Shown here: in pieces, positions 1-9,112 of the stretch
How positions within the stretch are numbered: position 1 is the stretch's first letter
Layout of the letters: the number at the start of each line of letters is the position of its first letter
Assembly: GCA_036502575.1 (NCBI GenBank)
Contig: DASXYL010000078.1
Span: 1 to 64,000 of the forward strand
Source: DASXRA01 sp036502575
GTDB lineage: Bacteria; Actinomycetota; Actinomycetes; Mycobacteriales; Jatrophihabitantaceae
Length of the DNA: 64,000 nt
Direction: 5' to 3'
Notes under the pieces: generated by a model
Database searches by the model: none
The model's input: only the letters and a program-made list of their open reading frames with translations
Told to the model about the DNA's origin: nothing
Made by a program: the position numbers and the translations under genes

Positions 1-1065
1 TTGCGGGAGGTGTTGCGGGTGGCACCGGTCGAAGCGAAAGCCCGCTGCCAGGCCGCAGTGGACCTGGGACCGGGCCGCTCCTTCACCGGGCAACTCCAGC
101 CACCGCTACTGCCGGTGGTGGCGGCGGCTCAAGCCGACGGAGCGATCTCTGCTGAGCACGCCATGGTCATCCGTAGTGTGATCGCTAAGTTGCCGGCCGA
201 GGTCGAGGCCGAACACGGCGCCGCGGTAGAAGCCCGCCTGGTGGCGGAGGCCCGACGCTTCGACCCGTCGGCGCTGGCCACGCTGGCCCGGAGGGTGGTC
301 GCGTTGTTGAACCCGGACGGTGTGCTGGCTGATGACGTCGAGCACGACCGGCGCCGCCACGCCACCCTGTCCGGTAACCGGGATGGCTCCGGGGAACTAC
401 GGGCGCACCTGACCCCGGCCGCGTTGGCGCAATGGCAAGCGGTACTCGACCCACTCGCCGCGCCCCGCCCGTCGGATGCCGACGGCCCGGATGTTCGGTC
501 GCCGGGGCAGCGGATGCACGACGCCCTCGCCGATGCCGCCCACCGACTGTTGGCGTCGAACGACCTGCCGCCCTCCGGTGGTGTCCCGGCCACCGTGCTA
601 CTCACCCTTACGTTGGATCAGCTCGAGACCCGCACCGGACACGTCACCACCGCCCACGGCGGCACCCTCTCCGTCCACGAAGCACTCCAGGCGGCCGGGG
701 AAGCCCACATCATCCCCGTCGTCATCGGCGACGAGGGCATCCTCGCCTACGGACAGTCCCGCCGCACAGCGACGGTCGGCCAACGCCTCGCCCTGGCTGC
801 GCGTGACGGCGGGTGTTGTTTCCCCGGCTGTGATGCCCCACCGGGCTGGACGCAGGTTCACCACATCCTCAACTGGGCCTTCGGCGGCGGCACCGACCTG
901 ACGAACCTCTGTTTATTGTGCGGATTTCATCACCGCGAGCACGAGAAACGCGGCTGGCAAGTCGTCATAAAACACGGCCGACCCTGGTGGACCCCACCCG
1001 CCCACATCGACCCGCACCGCACACCCATCCGCAACACCATCCGCGACCCCATCACCGTGGGCTGA
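1..1065 (+). CDS. DUF222 / HNH endonuclease domain protein (13E12-repeat type), 5' end outside window
   Basis: The open frame runs in from the window edge, so the true start is missing and the first codon shown (TTG) need not be the initiator. The N-terminal part, up to about residue 230, has the alanine-rich helical look of DUF222. It is followed by an HNH nuclease module around residues 265-330: CCFPGC, then VHHILNW, a spaced LCGFHHREHE segment and a Trp-rich tail. This is the typical architecture of the actinobacterial 13E12 repeat family. Members are presumed metal-dependent nucleases, often multicopy and linked to mobile or variable regions. The substrate is unknown. Family assignment is firm; biological role is not. 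Confidence 0.85.
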   Translation: MREVLRVAPVEAKARCQAAVDLGPGRSFTGQLQPPLLPVVAAAQADGAISAEHAMVIRSVIAKLPAEVEAEHGAAVEARLVAEARRFDPSALATLARRVVALLNPDGVLADDVEHDRRRHATLSGNRDGSGELRAHLTPAALAQWQAVLDPLAAPRPSDADGPDVRSPGQRMHDALADAAHRLLASNDLPPSGGVPATVLLTLTLDQLETRTGHVTTAHGGTLSVHEALQAAGEAHIIPVVIGDEGILAYGQSRRTATVGQRLALAARDGGCCFPGCDAPPGWTQVHHILNWAFGGGTDLTNLCLLCGFHHREHEKRGWQVVIKHGRPWWTPPAHIDPHRTPIRNTIRDPITVG

Positions 1066-1341
1066 CGCGCGCTCGAACGGTTCTCTGCATCGGCGTTCCT
1101 CCGTGGAGTTCGGGACGGTCGACAGCGCCGGGACGCCAACCCGGCGCGAGCGAGGATGCGCACGGCGCACGGCTGGCGGGTCGACCACCGGCGGGGTCGG
1201 TGGCGGTCGACGACCATCCGGAGGCGATTGAGCAGGAACCATTACCGAGCGCGCCACCCAGTAGGGGCCACACGGACGGGTGCGAGCGGTCGGGCAGGTT
1301 GTCCACCGAACGATCTGCCCGTCGCCCGAACGAGCGCGAAC
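1066..1341. other. intergenic, no feature recognised
   Basis: This gap lies between the stops of the HNH gene (+) and the flavoenzyme gene (-), which converge. I see no convincing coding frame, RNA gene or strong palindrome in it. Its base composition matches the rest of the window. Confidence 0.5.
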
Positions 1342-2694
1342 TCAGCCGGCGTCGGTCTGCACTGGGTATCCGAAGCTCAGCCGGTTCTCGGGATCCCAGC
1401 TGCGCTTGGCCGCACCCAACCGGTCGTAGCGCGCAGGATGCAACGATGCCCGCAGAACGTCGCTCGCGGGGGTGACGGTGCCGGCAAAGGTGACCGGTAC
1501 CGCCCCGGTGGCGTGCGGGCGCAGCTCAGCGGCGAATGCTTGCAGCCGTTCCAGCGCGGCCTCGACGTCAGCGGGCGTCGGCGTTACCTCGAACGCGAAC
1601 AGCACGTAGTCGCCGTCCCAATAGCCGAAGTCCATCCGCGAACCAGGCGGGCGCGGGCCACCCAGGTGGCGGATCTGGACGATGGCCTTGCTGGCGGCAC
1701 CTGACTCGACCGATGCCAGGAGATCGTCGACTGTGGAGTCGGACAACGCGCGGATTCCCTCGCCGAGCGAGACGGTCGGAACCGGCTCGGGCGGGGCGGG
1801 CATGATCTCCCCGACCTGTTGGTACGGACGCTGTTGGAAGTTGTCCATGAGGGGTTCGGGCAGGGTGCGCATCGGCGCCAGCAATTGCTCGGCGCGTTGC
1901 CGGTCGCTGTTTACGCACGCCACGACGGATACCAGCCCACGGCCGCGCAATGGCTCGGGAATGCTGGGGGCCGGGGGCATGCGCATGAACGTCAGAGCCG
2001 TGCTCACCTCGGGCGGCAATGTGGCGGCCCAGTCGCGGTAGGCCAGAGACACCTCACGGGCGCGATCGAGGGGGAAGCTCACGCCGCCGCCGAAGACGCT
2101 CGTCACCGGGAACAGCTCCAGCTCGAGCGCCGTAACTACCGCCAGGGATGCGCCGGATCCCAGCAGGGCATCGAACAGGTCGCCGTTCTCCTCCGGGCTC
2201 GCCCGCAAGGCCTTGCCGTCGGCGCTCACCAGATCGACCGCCCGCACGTGGTCGGCACAAAAGCCGTACTGCCGCGTCAGCCAGCCCACGCCTCCGCCGA
2301 GCGTGTAGCCGACCACGCCCACTTCGCCCGACGCACCGCACAGCGGCCCTAATCCATGCGGGGCCGCGGCATCCAGGACGTCTTGCCACCTCATCCCGGC
2401 GCCGACCCGCACCGTACCCGCAGCCGGATCCAGGTCCAGCTCACGCAGCTGCGACGTGTTGATCAGCATCGCCCCGTCGTACGTCCGGCGCGCACCGTGC
2501 CCGGTGCTCTGCACCGCAATCGGCAGTCCGAGCCGGTTGGCGTGCTCCACTGCCTCGACCACCTCAGCGGTGTTCTCGGGCAACGCAACGAGCGTCGGCC
2601 GTTGCGCATAGGCCGTGTTGTGCGACGCGGCCGCCTCCGCGTAGCCGTCATCCTGCGGGCCGAGCATGAGACAGCTCGTCGTCTCGGAACTCAT
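1342..2694 (-). CDS. FAD-binding oxidoreductase, berberine-bridge-enzyme-like
   Basis: A 450-residue flavoenzyme of the FAD_binding_4 plus BBE C-terminal type. The start was set at the ATG at 2694 because GAGGAGAG precedes it; the frame continues 11 codons further upstream but without a ribosome site. QSTGHGARR places His66 at the position usually linked covalently to FAD. The later GASGEVGVVGYTLGGG stretch lacks the Cys of bicovalent members, so a single histidyl link is predicted. The C-terminus ends with the Asn-rich ENRLSFG-type BBE motif (DPENRLSFGYP). These enzymes oxidise sugars, alcohols or secondary metabolites; the substrate cannot be read here. It stands alone, convergent with the HNH gene. 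Confidence 0.85.
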   Translation of the reverse strand: MSSETTSCLMLGPQDDGYAEAAASHNTAYAQRPTLVALPENTAEVVEAVEHANRLGLPIAVQSTGHGARRTYDGAMLINTSQLRELDLDPAAGTVRVGAGMRWQDVLDAAAPHGLGPLCGASGEVGVVGYTLGGGVGWLTRQYGFCADHVRAVDLVSADGKALRASPEENGDLFDALLGSGASLAVVTALELELFPVTSVFGGGVSFPLDRAREVSLAYRDWAATLPPEVSTALTFMRMPPAPSIPEPLRGRGLVSVVACVNSDRQRAEQLLAPMRTLPEPLMDNFQQRPYQQVGEIMPAPPEPVPTVSLGEGIRALSDSTVDDLLASVESGAASKAIVQIRHLGGPRPPGSRMDFGYWDGDYVLFAFEVTPTPADVEAALERLQAFAAELRPHATGAVPVTFAGTVTPASDVLRASLHPARYDRLGAAKRSWDPENRLSFGYPVQTDAG

Positions 2695-2766
2695 TCTCGA
2701 TCTCTCCTCGAATCGCCGCTTGATCAACCGAGCGCAACGATAGGTGAGGGGTCTGACGGAGGCGGC

Positions 2767-3546
2767 CTAGCAGCCGTCGCTGCCGGCGGGCGGGACCACG
2801 TCCGGGCGGGCACCAACCACCGCTCGCAGGAGCAGTCGGTAGACCGCCGCGTCGAACGGGGACGAGTACGACGTGTACTCGAAGCAGCCGCCCTGATGCA
2901 GGCCCCCGATCACGCCGCGGACGATGTTGAGCGCCGAGCCCGGCACCCGGGTCAGCCACGGGCTGCCACTGCTGCCGCCGACATAGCCATGGCAATTGAA
3001 CGCGGGATAGCCCGTGGTCACGTAGGTCCGCGGGGTGCACGTGATCGGCTGGTCGTTGATGCCGGCGTTGTAGGCCACGTCGGTGATCCGCTCGCCGGCC
3101 AGCGGCGCAACGCCGAGCAGCGAGCCGCCGGTCACGTCCTGGACGCCGGTACGACCGTGCTTGGCCACGCGCAGGATCGCATAGTCGCGGGTCGGGTCCT
3201 GGGAGGAGATCCAGGCCGGGTCGACGTAGGCGCCCGTGACCGTCCACACGCCGTCCGGCGTCGCGCCGCTGTCGTAGCCGGGCGCGAACTGCACTCCGGC
3301 GGCGGTGCCGTCGATGCAGTGCGCAGCGGTGATGATCAGATCGTGGGTCGGGCTGGCGAGAACGCTGGCGGTACAGCCGTGCGGCGCACTCACCCCGGCG
3401 AAGAAGAGCGGGCCGACGGTCGGCGTGCCGTCGAACGTGGACGCGGTCGGTGTTCCGGGCGGTGCCGGCGGGTCGGCGATCGCGGAGGTCGAGCCGAGCC
3501 CGAGCAGGACGAGGGTGGCGGTCAGGACGAGGAGAACACGGCGCAT
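2767..3546 (-). CDS. secreted trypsin-like serine protease
   Basis: 259 residues. The N-terminus (MRRVLLVLTATLVLLGLG, cleavage likely near ADPP) is a classical Sec signal peptide, so the enzyme should be exported. The catalytic triad is visible: His76 in ITAAHC, Asp121 in TRDYAILRV and Ser193 in GGSSGSPW, a variant of GDSGGP. Paired cysteines (C58/C77 and others) suggest disulfides. The open frame extends far upstream, but the ATG at 3546 directly precedes the signal peptide; an in-frame GTG three codons earlier is an alternative. Its stop lies 27 nt after the end of the kinase gene region, on the same strand, so it may be the distal member of the two-component operon. Confidence 0.85.
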   Translation of the reverse strand: MRRVLLVLTATLVLLGLGSTSAIADPPAPPGTPTASTFDGTPTVGPLFFAGVSAPHGCTASVLASPTHDLIITAAHCIDGTAAGVQFAPGYDSGATPDGVWTVTGAYVDPAWISSQDPTRDYAILRVAKHGRTGVQDVTGGSLLGVAPLAGERITDVAYNAGINDQPITCTPRTYVTTGYPAFNCHGYVGGSSGSPWLTRVPGSALNIVRGVIGGLHQGGCFEYTSYSSPFDAAVYRLLLRAVVGARPDVVPPAGSDGC

Positions 3547-3572
3547 GGCGGGCACTCTAACCAGGCCGCCGA

Positions 3573-4913
3573 TCACGGCGCCCGCAGCTCCAGGGTGATC
3601 GCGGCCCCGCCGGACGGCGAGCGTCCGACGTACATAGTGCCGCCCGACGCCTCGGCACAGCGACGGGCGATGTCGAGGCCGAGCCCGGACGAGCCGCGGT
3701 CGCTGCGTCCGCGGACGCCGGCGCCGTCGGGCAACCCGGGTCCGGAGTCGGACACAGTGAGTGATGCGCCACCGTCCACAGTGGACAGTGACACCGTGAA
3801 CGGCGTGCCCTCGGGCGTGTGCGCGATGACGTTCTCCAACAGCGCGTCGACGGCCGCCGCGAGATCCTCGGACGACGCCCGCACAAACACCGGCCCGTCG
3901 GGAAGTTGGACCGACCGCGAACGCTCCTGCTCGTCGGTCAGCGCCGACCAGTACGCGATCCGCGCGAAAACGACCGCCGTCGCGTCGGTCGCCGGCATCC
4001 GTCCCTCCCGCTGCGGGCGCCGTGCCGCGTGGATCACCGCGGTGAGCGTGCGTTCCAGGGCGGTGACGTGCCCGCCGATGCGGGTGGCCTCTTCCGGGGA
4101 ACGCAGCGCCTCGGCGTCCAGTCGCAACGCGGTCAGCGGGGTGCGCATCCGGTGGGACAGGTCGGCGGCCGTCTCGCGTTCCTCGGCGATCAGCTCGTCG
4201 ATGCGATCGGCCAGCCGGTTCAGGGCGGTGCCGACCTCGGCGACCTCGCGCGGACCGTCCGTCGGGGCCCGGGCGGTCGTGTCGCCGGCCGAGATCTGAT
4301 GGGCGGTCTGCGCGGTGTGGGTCAGCGGGCGGACGATGCGCCGCGTCACCAGCTCGCCGCCGACGACGCCGATCAGCAGGAGCCCGATGCTGCCGCCTGC
4401 GAGCAGCGCATACCACCCGGACTCGCCACTGTGCAGGGCGCTGGTGGACGCGAACACCTGCACCCGGTACATGCCCTCCTCACTGGCCTTGACCGAGAGC
4501 TCGGCCACCTTGCCGTCCGGCACCGGATGCACCTGGGCCGTGTCGTATCCCGGCCCGCCCCCGGGGCCGTTGGGCTGGTTGTCGCCCGACCCGCTCGGCG
4601 GAGCGCTCGGACCGATCAGGGGCTGGATGCCACCGCCGTGCGGCGCCGCCTTGCCGAGCATGGTGCCGTCGGGCGTCTGCACCGACGCGCAGCGATCGGA
4701 GGTCTGGGTCAGCCCGGCGAGGTACGTGGTGATGGACGCATTGGTGGGCGTACCGGCGCCGAGGAAGTGCGCTATCGCGGCTGCCTCGTCACTGATCGAG
4801 CGCTCGCTGCGCTGCTCGACCGCCGAGCGAACGAGGAACGCCACCGGGATCGCGAACGCCAGCACGACGAGCACGGTGATCCCCGTGACCAGCAGCAAGA
4901 TACGTCGGCGCAT
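3573..4913 (-). CDS. sensor histidine kinase (HAMP, HisKA, HATPase_c)
   Basis: 446 residues. Two membrane helices (about residues 5-28 and 165-190) flank an extracytoplasmic sensor loop rich in Gly/Pro. A HAMP linker follows, then the H-box DLSHRMRTPLTALR with phospho-acceptor His254, then an ATPase module with an N-box-like ENVIAHT and the DSGPGLP and SSGLGLDIA G-boxes. It belongs to the EnvZ/MtrB-type class I kinases. CGGAG stands a few bases before the ATG. It lies 16 nt after the response-regulator gene on the same strand, so the two are one operon and presumably one signalling pair. The stimulus is unknown. Confidence 0.9.
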   Translation of the reverse strand: MRRRILLLVTGITVLVVLAFAIPVAFLVRSAVEQRSERSISDEAAAIAHFLGAGTPTNASITTYLAGLTQTSDRCASVQTPDGTMLGKAAPHGGGIQPLIGPSAPPSGSGDNQPNGPGGGPGYDTAQVHPVPDGKVAELSVKASEEGMYRVQVFASTSALHSGESGWYALLAGGSIGLLLIGVVGGELVTRRIVRPLTHTAQTAHQISAGDTTARAPTDGPREVAEVGTALNRLADRIDELIAEERETAADLSHRMRTPLTALRLDAEALRSPEEATRIGGHVTALERTLTAVIHAARRPQREGRMPATDATAVVFARIAYWSALTDEQERSRSVQLPDGPVFVRASSEDLAAAVDALLENVIAHTPEGTPFTVSLSTVDGGASLTVSDSGPGLPDGAGVRGRSDRGSSGLGLDIARRCAEASGGTMYVGRSPSGGAAITLELRAP

Positions 4914-4929
4914 GACTACTCCGGCGCGC

Positions 4930-5628
4930 TCATCGCTGTGTCTCCGGGGCTACTAGTCGGACTCCGACGCCGCGCACGCTGTGCAGGTACCGCGGCTGCT
5001 TTGCCGATTCGCCGAGCTTGCGGCGCAGCCACGACAGGTGGACGTCGACGGTCCGATCGGAGCCGCCCCACGCCAGCTGCCAGACCTCGGCGAGCAGGTC
5101 GCGTTTGGTGACGACCTCGCCGGCCCGCCGGGCGAGCGCCAGCAGCAGGTCGAACTCCTTGCGGGCCAGCTCTATCGGCTCACCGTCGACGGTGACCTCG
5201 CGGCTCCGGATGTCGATGTGCAGGCCGCCGACCGCGATGGGCTGCTCGCCGCCGAGGCCGTCGCCTCGTTCCGTACGCCGCAGTACGGCGCGGATGCGGG
5301 CGTTGAGCTGCGCGGCCGTGAACGGCTTGATGACGTAGTCGTCGGCGCCCAGGTCGAGCAGTCGGACGACCTCGGCCTCGTCGTCCCGAGCGGTAGCGAC
5401 GATCACCGGCACATCGCTCACCGCGCGCAGCATCGACAGCACGTCCGCGCCGTCGATGTCGGGCAATCCCAGATCGAGCAACACGACATCGGGCTTCTGC
5501 GCGACGGCCGCGGTGAGCGCGCTCATGCCGGACGCGGTGCTGCTCACGGCATGGCCCTGGTCGTGCAGCGATCGGGTGAGCGCGACCCGGATGGCCGCGT
5601 CGTCCTCGACCAGCAGTACCTGCGGCAT
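4930..5628 (-). CDS. OmpR/PhoB-family response regulator
   Basis: 232 residues with a receiver domain (acidic pocket Asp9-Asp10, phospho-acceptor Asp52 in VVLLDLGLPD, Lys101 in DYVIKPF) followed by a winged-helix Trans_reg_C domain ending in HLSWLRRKLGES...VRGVGVRL. It is a DNA-binding transcription factor activated by phosphorylation, paired with the kinase gene immediately downstream on the same strand. The start ATG lies 10 nt from the end of the PLDc_N gene, so the three genes may be transcribed together. Confidence 0.92.
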   Translation of the reverse strand: MPQVLLVEDDAAIRVALTRSLHDQGHAVSSTASGMSALTAAVAQKPDVVLLDLGLPDIDGADVLSMLRAVSDVPVIVATARDDEAEVVRLLDLGADDYVIKPFTAAQLNARIRAVLRRTERGDGLGGEQPIAVGGLHIDIRSREVTVDGEPIELARKEFDLLLALARRAGEVVTKRDLLAEVWQLAWGGSDRTVDVHLSWLRRKLGESAKQPRYLHSVRGVGVRLVAPETQR

Positions 5629-5638
5629 CGTCGGGCGG

Positions 5639-5992
5639 TCAGGCGAGCGGGTTGTCGTCGTCGGGGGCGTCGCGCCGCAGGTCGTCGCCGAGGCGCTTCA
5701 AGAACTCGGGGTCGTCGTCCGGCGCCACCGACCGCGTACCACCCCGAGGCCGGGTGTGGCTCTGCCGGCCGAACGGCGACTGGCGCACGGGTGCGCCGAC
5801 CCGGGCCCGCGGCCGGCCCCAGATGAACCAGGCGATCGCGCCGATGTCGAGCAGCAGGATCACGATGAGCAGCCAGATCGCCTTGGGCAGGGTGCGAACT
5901 CGCTCTGCCGGCGCGGTCAGCGCATCGAAGATGGCGTAGAGCCATGCGACGATCGCGATCAGCGTGAAGACGCCGCCGAGCCTGATGAACAT
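5639..5992 (-). CDS. PLDc_N domain small membrane protein
   Basis: 117 residues: two hydrophobic helices (FTLIAIVAWLYAIFDAL and AIWLLIVILLLDIGAIAWFIWG) then a basic and acidic soluble tail. The LLIVILLL...IAWFIWGRP pattern is the phospholipase D N-terminal (PLDc_N) membrane module that occurs alone in many actinobacteria. No catalytic HKD motif is present, so no phospholipase activity is implied. The start was chosen at the ATG at 5992 because TACCCT stands 6 nt before it, the leaderless-promoter layout seen throughout this window; the frame remains open upstream but has no homology there. Function unknown. Confidence 0.8.
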   Translation of the reverse strand: MFIRLGGVFTLIAIVAWLYAIFDALTAPAERVRTLPKAIWLLIVILLLDIGAIAWFIWGRPRARVGAPVRQSPFGRQSHTRPRGGTRSVAPDDDPEFLKRLGDDLRRDAPDDDNPLA

Positions 5993-5998
5993 GGCTCC

Positions 5999-6004
5999 AG
6001 GGTA
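5999..6004 (-). promoter_or_regulatory. leaderless-type -10 box for the PLDc_N gene
   Basis: TACCCT on the minus strand, separated by 6 nt from the ATG at 5992. No ribosome site fits between. Inferred from spacing only. Confidence 0.5.
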
Positions 6005-6034
6005 GGCCTCCGGAGTGAGAATCCGCGTTGCCCG

Positions 6035-6040
6035 GATACT
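6035..6040 (+). promoter_or_regulatory. leaderless-type -10 box for mqnL
   Basis: GATACT, 6 nt before the GTG at 6047; no Shine-Dalgarno sequence is present. Supports the GTG as the start of the mqnL-mqnP-mqnM operon. Confidence 0.45.
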
Positions 6041-6046
6041 TACCGT

Positions 6047-7495
6047 GTGGCTTTCGCCGATCTTCAGGACTTCCTCGCCGCGCTCGATCGTGACGGCGAC
6101 CTGGCGCGGGTGAGCGTGCCCGTCGATCCGTACCTCGAGGTGACGGGCATCGTTCAGCGGGTCCTGGCCGAGCAGGGGCCGGCGCTGCTGTTCGAGAACC
6201 CGACCCGGGGACGCCTGCCGCTGGCCATCAACGTCTTCGGCACCCAGCGCCGCATGGCCCGGGCCCTGGGCGTCCAAACCCTGGACGAGATCGGCGAGCG
6301 CATCGGCGATCTGCTCAAACCCGAGCTGCCCCGTGGCATCGGCGGCCTGAAGGACGCCCTGGGCAAGGCGGCGCAGCTGCGCTCCGTACCGCCGCGTCGG
6401 GTCACGGCCGCACCGTGCCAGGAGATCGTCCACAAAGGCGACGACGTCGACCTTTCGATCCTGCCGGGGATCACGTCGTGGCCGGACGACGGCGGCGTGT
6501 TCCTCAACCTCGGACTCACCCACACCAAGCATCCCGAGACGGGCGCCCGCAACCTGGGTATGTACCGTCTGCAGCTGCAGGACGAGCGAACCGTCTCCCT
6601 GCACTGGCAGATCCACAAGGACTCCACATCCCATGCGGCCGTCGCCGAGCGCCGCGGCGAGCCGTTGCCGGTGGCGATCGCGTTCGGCTGCCCCCCGGCG
6701 GTTACCTACGCCGCGTCCGCACCGTTGCCGGCCGACATCGACGAGTACCTGCTCGCCGGATTCCTGGCCCGCGAGCGCGTCGACCTGGTCGATTGCCTGA
6801 CCGTTCCGTTGCAGGTGCCGGCGACCGCGCAGGTCGTCCTCGAAGGATGGGTGACCCCGGGCGAGCGCCTGCCCGAGGGCCCGTTCGGCGACCACACCGG
6901 CTTCTACACGCCGATCGAGCCGTTCCCGTATCTACGCGTCGAGACGATGACGATGCGCGCCGACGCGATCTACCAGTCGATCATCGTCGGACGGCCGCCG
7001 CAGGAGGACGGCCCGATCGGCAAGGCAACCGAGCGGATCTTCCTGCCCCTGCTGCGGATGACCATTCCGGAGATCGTCGACTACGACCTGCCCGAGGCTG
7101 GCGTCTTCCACAACTGCGTGATCGTGTCGATCGAGAAGCGGTTCCCCAAACACGCCCAGAAGGTGATGAACGCGATCTGGGGCGCCGGGTTGATGTCGCT
7201 GTCCAAGCTGATCGTGGTCGTCGACGCCGATTGCGACGTCCACGATTACGCCGAGGTCGCGTGGCGGGCGTTCGGCAACGTCGACTACGCGCACGACGCA
7301 CTACACAGCGTCGGGCCGGTCGATCACCTCGACCACTCGTCCTACGAGCAGTTCTTCGGCGGCAAGCTCGGGGTGGACGCGACCCGCAAGCTGCCGTCGG
7401 AGGGCTACCGCCGCGGCTGGCCCGACGAGTGCGTGCTGGATGAGGCGACGGTGGCCCGGGTGACGGCCCGGTGGAGCGAGTACGGCATCCCGTGA
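6047..7495 (+). CDS. mqnL: UbiD-family decarboxylase of futalosine menaquinone synthesis
   Basis: 482 residues starting at GTG 6047 (VAFADLQDFLAALDRDGDLARVSVPVDP), the usual UbiD N-terminus. The full family length is present, including FGDHTGFYTP and the acidic E-rich active-site region (DGPIGKATERIFLPLL). UbiD enzymes use prenylated FMN to decarboxylate aromatic acids. Here the substrate should be the dihydroxy-naphthoate intermediate of the futalosine pathway. The decisive context is the overlapping order UbiD, UbiA, UbiX, Lrp regulator, then mqnE nearby, the same order as the Streptomyces genes assigned to the late futalosine steps. UbiD chemistry is certain by family; the exact intermediate is inferred. 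Confidence 0.88.
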   Translation: MAFADLQDFLAALDRDGDLARVSVPVDPYLEVTGIVQRVLAEQGPALLFENPTRGRLPLAINVFGTQRRMARALGVQTLDEIGERIGDLLKPELPRGIGGLKDALGKAAQLRSVPPRRVTAAPCQEIVHKGDDVDLSILPGITSWPDDGGVFLNLGLTHTKHPETGARNLGMYRLQLQDERTVSLHWQIHKDSTSHAAVAERRGEPLPVAIAFGCPPAVTYAASAPLPADIDEYLLAGFLARERVDLVDCLTVPLQVPATAQVVLEGWVTPGERLPEGPFGDHTGFYTPIEPFPYLRVETMTMRADAIYQSIIVGRPPQEDGPIGKATERIFLPLLRMTIPEIVDYDLPEAGVFHNCVIVSIEKRFPKHAQKVMNAIWGAGLMSLSKLIVVVDADCDVHDYAEVAWRAFGNVDYAHDALHSVGPVDHLDHSSYEQFFGGKLGVDATRKLPSEGYRRGWPDECVLDEATVARVTARWSEYGIP

Positions 7496-7521
7496 TCAAA
7501 CCCCGTGATCAAGAGGGGAAA

Positions 7522-8463
7522 GTGGCTGAGCGACCGCTTCTCCCTGCTCGCTACGCTTCCAGGGTGGTGGACCAGCTCGCTGACCAGCCGCGGACGGGCG
7601 TCCGTGCGTTCTTGCGGCTGGTGATGATCGAGCACTCGGTCTTCGCGCTGCCGTTCGCCTACATCGCGGCCCTGACAGCGATGTGGCGCGAGACGCGGTC
7701 GGTGCACTGGGTCGAGCTGCTGCTGATCACCGTGGCGATGGTGTCGGCGCGGACAGTGGCGATGAGCGCCAACCGCATCCTCGATCGCGAGTTCGACGCG
7801 CTGAACCCACGCACGGCCAGGCGGGAGCTGGTCACCGGCGCCATGACCCTCCGCTCCGCGTGGATCGGCACGGTCGTCGCGTTGGCGGTCTTCCTCGGCG
7901 CCGCGGCCGCCCTGTCGTGGATGTGCCTGGCGCTGGCGCCGGCCGCCGTGGCCCTGCTCGTCCTCTACTCCTACGGCAAGCGGTTCACCGATTTCCCGCA
8001 GGTGCTGCTCGCGCTGGCGCAGCTGGTGGCCCCGATCGGGGCGTGGCTCGGCGTCACCGGGCACTTCAGCTGGATCTCGTTCGCTTTGGGGTTGGCTGTA
8101 GGGACGTGGATCGGCGGCTTCGACCTCATCTACTCCTGCCAGGACGCCGAGGTCGACCGGCGCATCGGGTCGCGGTCCTTCCCGGCCCGGTTCGGCATCG
8201 CGGCGGCCCTGCGCGCGTCGACGGTCGTGCACGTCGGCACGTTCGGCGCATTCGCGTGGTTCGGTGCCGCGGCGGGCCTGGGCTGGCTGTGGTGGCTGGG
8301 CCTGGGGCTCACCGCGCTGGTGCTGATGTACGAGCACGGCATCGTGCGCGCCAACGACCTGTCGCGGGTGAACCGGGCCTTCTTCACCGCGAACGGCGTG
8401 ATCGGCATCGGCCTGTTCGCGTTCACGCTGGCCGATCTGGTGACGCACGGGCTCGGGGCATGA
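7522..8463 (+). CDS. mqnP: UbiA-family prenyltransferase of menaquinone synthesis
   Basis: About 313 residues, polytopic membrane enzyme. The first Asp-rich motif is NRILDREFDALNP (Asn84, Asp88, Asp92) and the second is DAEVDRR (Asp208, Asp212), the Mg-diphosphate binding sites that define UbiA prenyltransferases. It should attach the polyprenyl tail to the naphthoate head group at the membrane. GTG 7522 was chosen since GAGGGGAA lies just upstream; the frame is open earlier, overlapping mqnL, and a later GTG pair near 7564 is also possible. It sits between mqnL and mqnM and overlaps the latter by 4 nt (ATGA). Confidence 0.88.
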   Translation: MAERPLLPARYASRVVDQLADQPRTGVRAFLRLVMIEHSVFALPFAYIAALTAMWRETRSVHWVELLLITVAMVSARTVAMSANRILDREFDALNPRTARRELVTGAMTLRSAWIGTVVALAVFLGAAAALSWMCLALAPAAVALLVLYSYGKRFTDFPQVLLALAQLVAPIGAWLGVTGHFSWISFALGLAVGTWIGGFDLIYSCQDAEVDRRIGSRSFPARFGIAAALRASTVVHVGTFGAFAWFGAAAGLGWLWWLGLGLTALVLMYEHGIVRANDLSRVNRAFFTANGVIGIGLFAFTLADLVTHGLGA

Positions 8464-9080
8464 GGCAGCCGTGGGTGGTGGGCGTGTCCGGGGCGTCCGG
8501 CACGCCGTACGCGCGGGCGGTGCTCACCGGGCTGCTCGACGCGGGCGAGGCGGTCGACCTGGTCGTGTCGCGGGCGGCGCGGCTCACTCTGCTGGACGAG
8601 ACGGGCCTGTCGTTCCGCGACTCGCACTGGCGCGAGGACCTGACGACCTGGCTGGGCCGAGACGGCGGCGATGTCGCGTACTGGCCGGCCGGCGACCTGG
8701 GGGCCGGCCCGGCGTCGGGCTCGTACCCCACGAGAGGCATGGTGGTCGTGCCGGCGTCCACGGCGTCGCTCGCCGGCATCGCGATCGGGCTGTCGAAGGA
8801 CCTGCTGCAGCGCGCCGCCGACGTCACGCTCAAGGAGCGGCGCCCACTCGTCGTCGTCCCGCGTGAGGCGCCCTACCCGCGCTCGACGCTGCAGCACATG
8901 CTCACCCTGCACGACGCCGGAGCGGTCGTCCTGCCGGCGAGCCCGGGCTTCTACGGCGCGCCGACGAGCGTGCAGCAGCTCGTCGATTTCGTCGCCGGCA
9001 AGGTGCTCGATGTCCTCGGCGTGAAGCACGACCTGTTCAGCCGCTGGACCGGTGAGCTCGGCGCTGCTCGGCGAACTTGA
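8460..9080 (+). CDS. mqnM: UbiX-family flavin prenyltransferase
   Basis: 206 residues: GVSGASGTPYARAVL at the N-terminus is the Rossmann-like phosphate loop of UbiX/Pad1 flavoproteins, and VVPASTASLAGIAIGLSKDLLQRAADVTLKE with PREAPY is the signature of FMN prenyltransferases. The product makes prenylated FMN, the cofactor needed by the UbiD enzyme two genes upstream, so the pair is a functional unit. The start ATG overlaps the mqnP stop (ATGA), evidence of translational coupling. Length is normal for the family. Confidence 0.92.
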   Translation: MRQPWVVGVSGASGTPYARAVLTGLLDAGEAVDLVVSRAARLTLLDETGLSFRDSHWREDLTTWLGRDGGDVAYWPAGDLGAGPASGSYPTRGMVVVPASTASLAGIAIGLSKDLLQRAADVTLKERRPLVVVPREAPYPRSTLQHMLTLHDAGAVVLPASPGFYGAPTSVQQLVDFVAGKVLDVLGVKHDLFSRWTGELGAARRT

Positions 9081-9112
9081 CGCGAACGGTGCGTTCCGGT
9101 CGACTTTCCGGC

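Noticed and set aside
2356..4299. 647-codon plus-strand frame across the flavoenzyme, protease and kinase genes
   Set aside because: Shadow of three well-supported minus-strand genes.
7489..7513. Direct repeat CCCGTGATCAA twice at the mqnL stop
   Set aside because: Only 11 bp and partly coding; probably chance or a minor duplication that created the ribosome-site region of mqnP.
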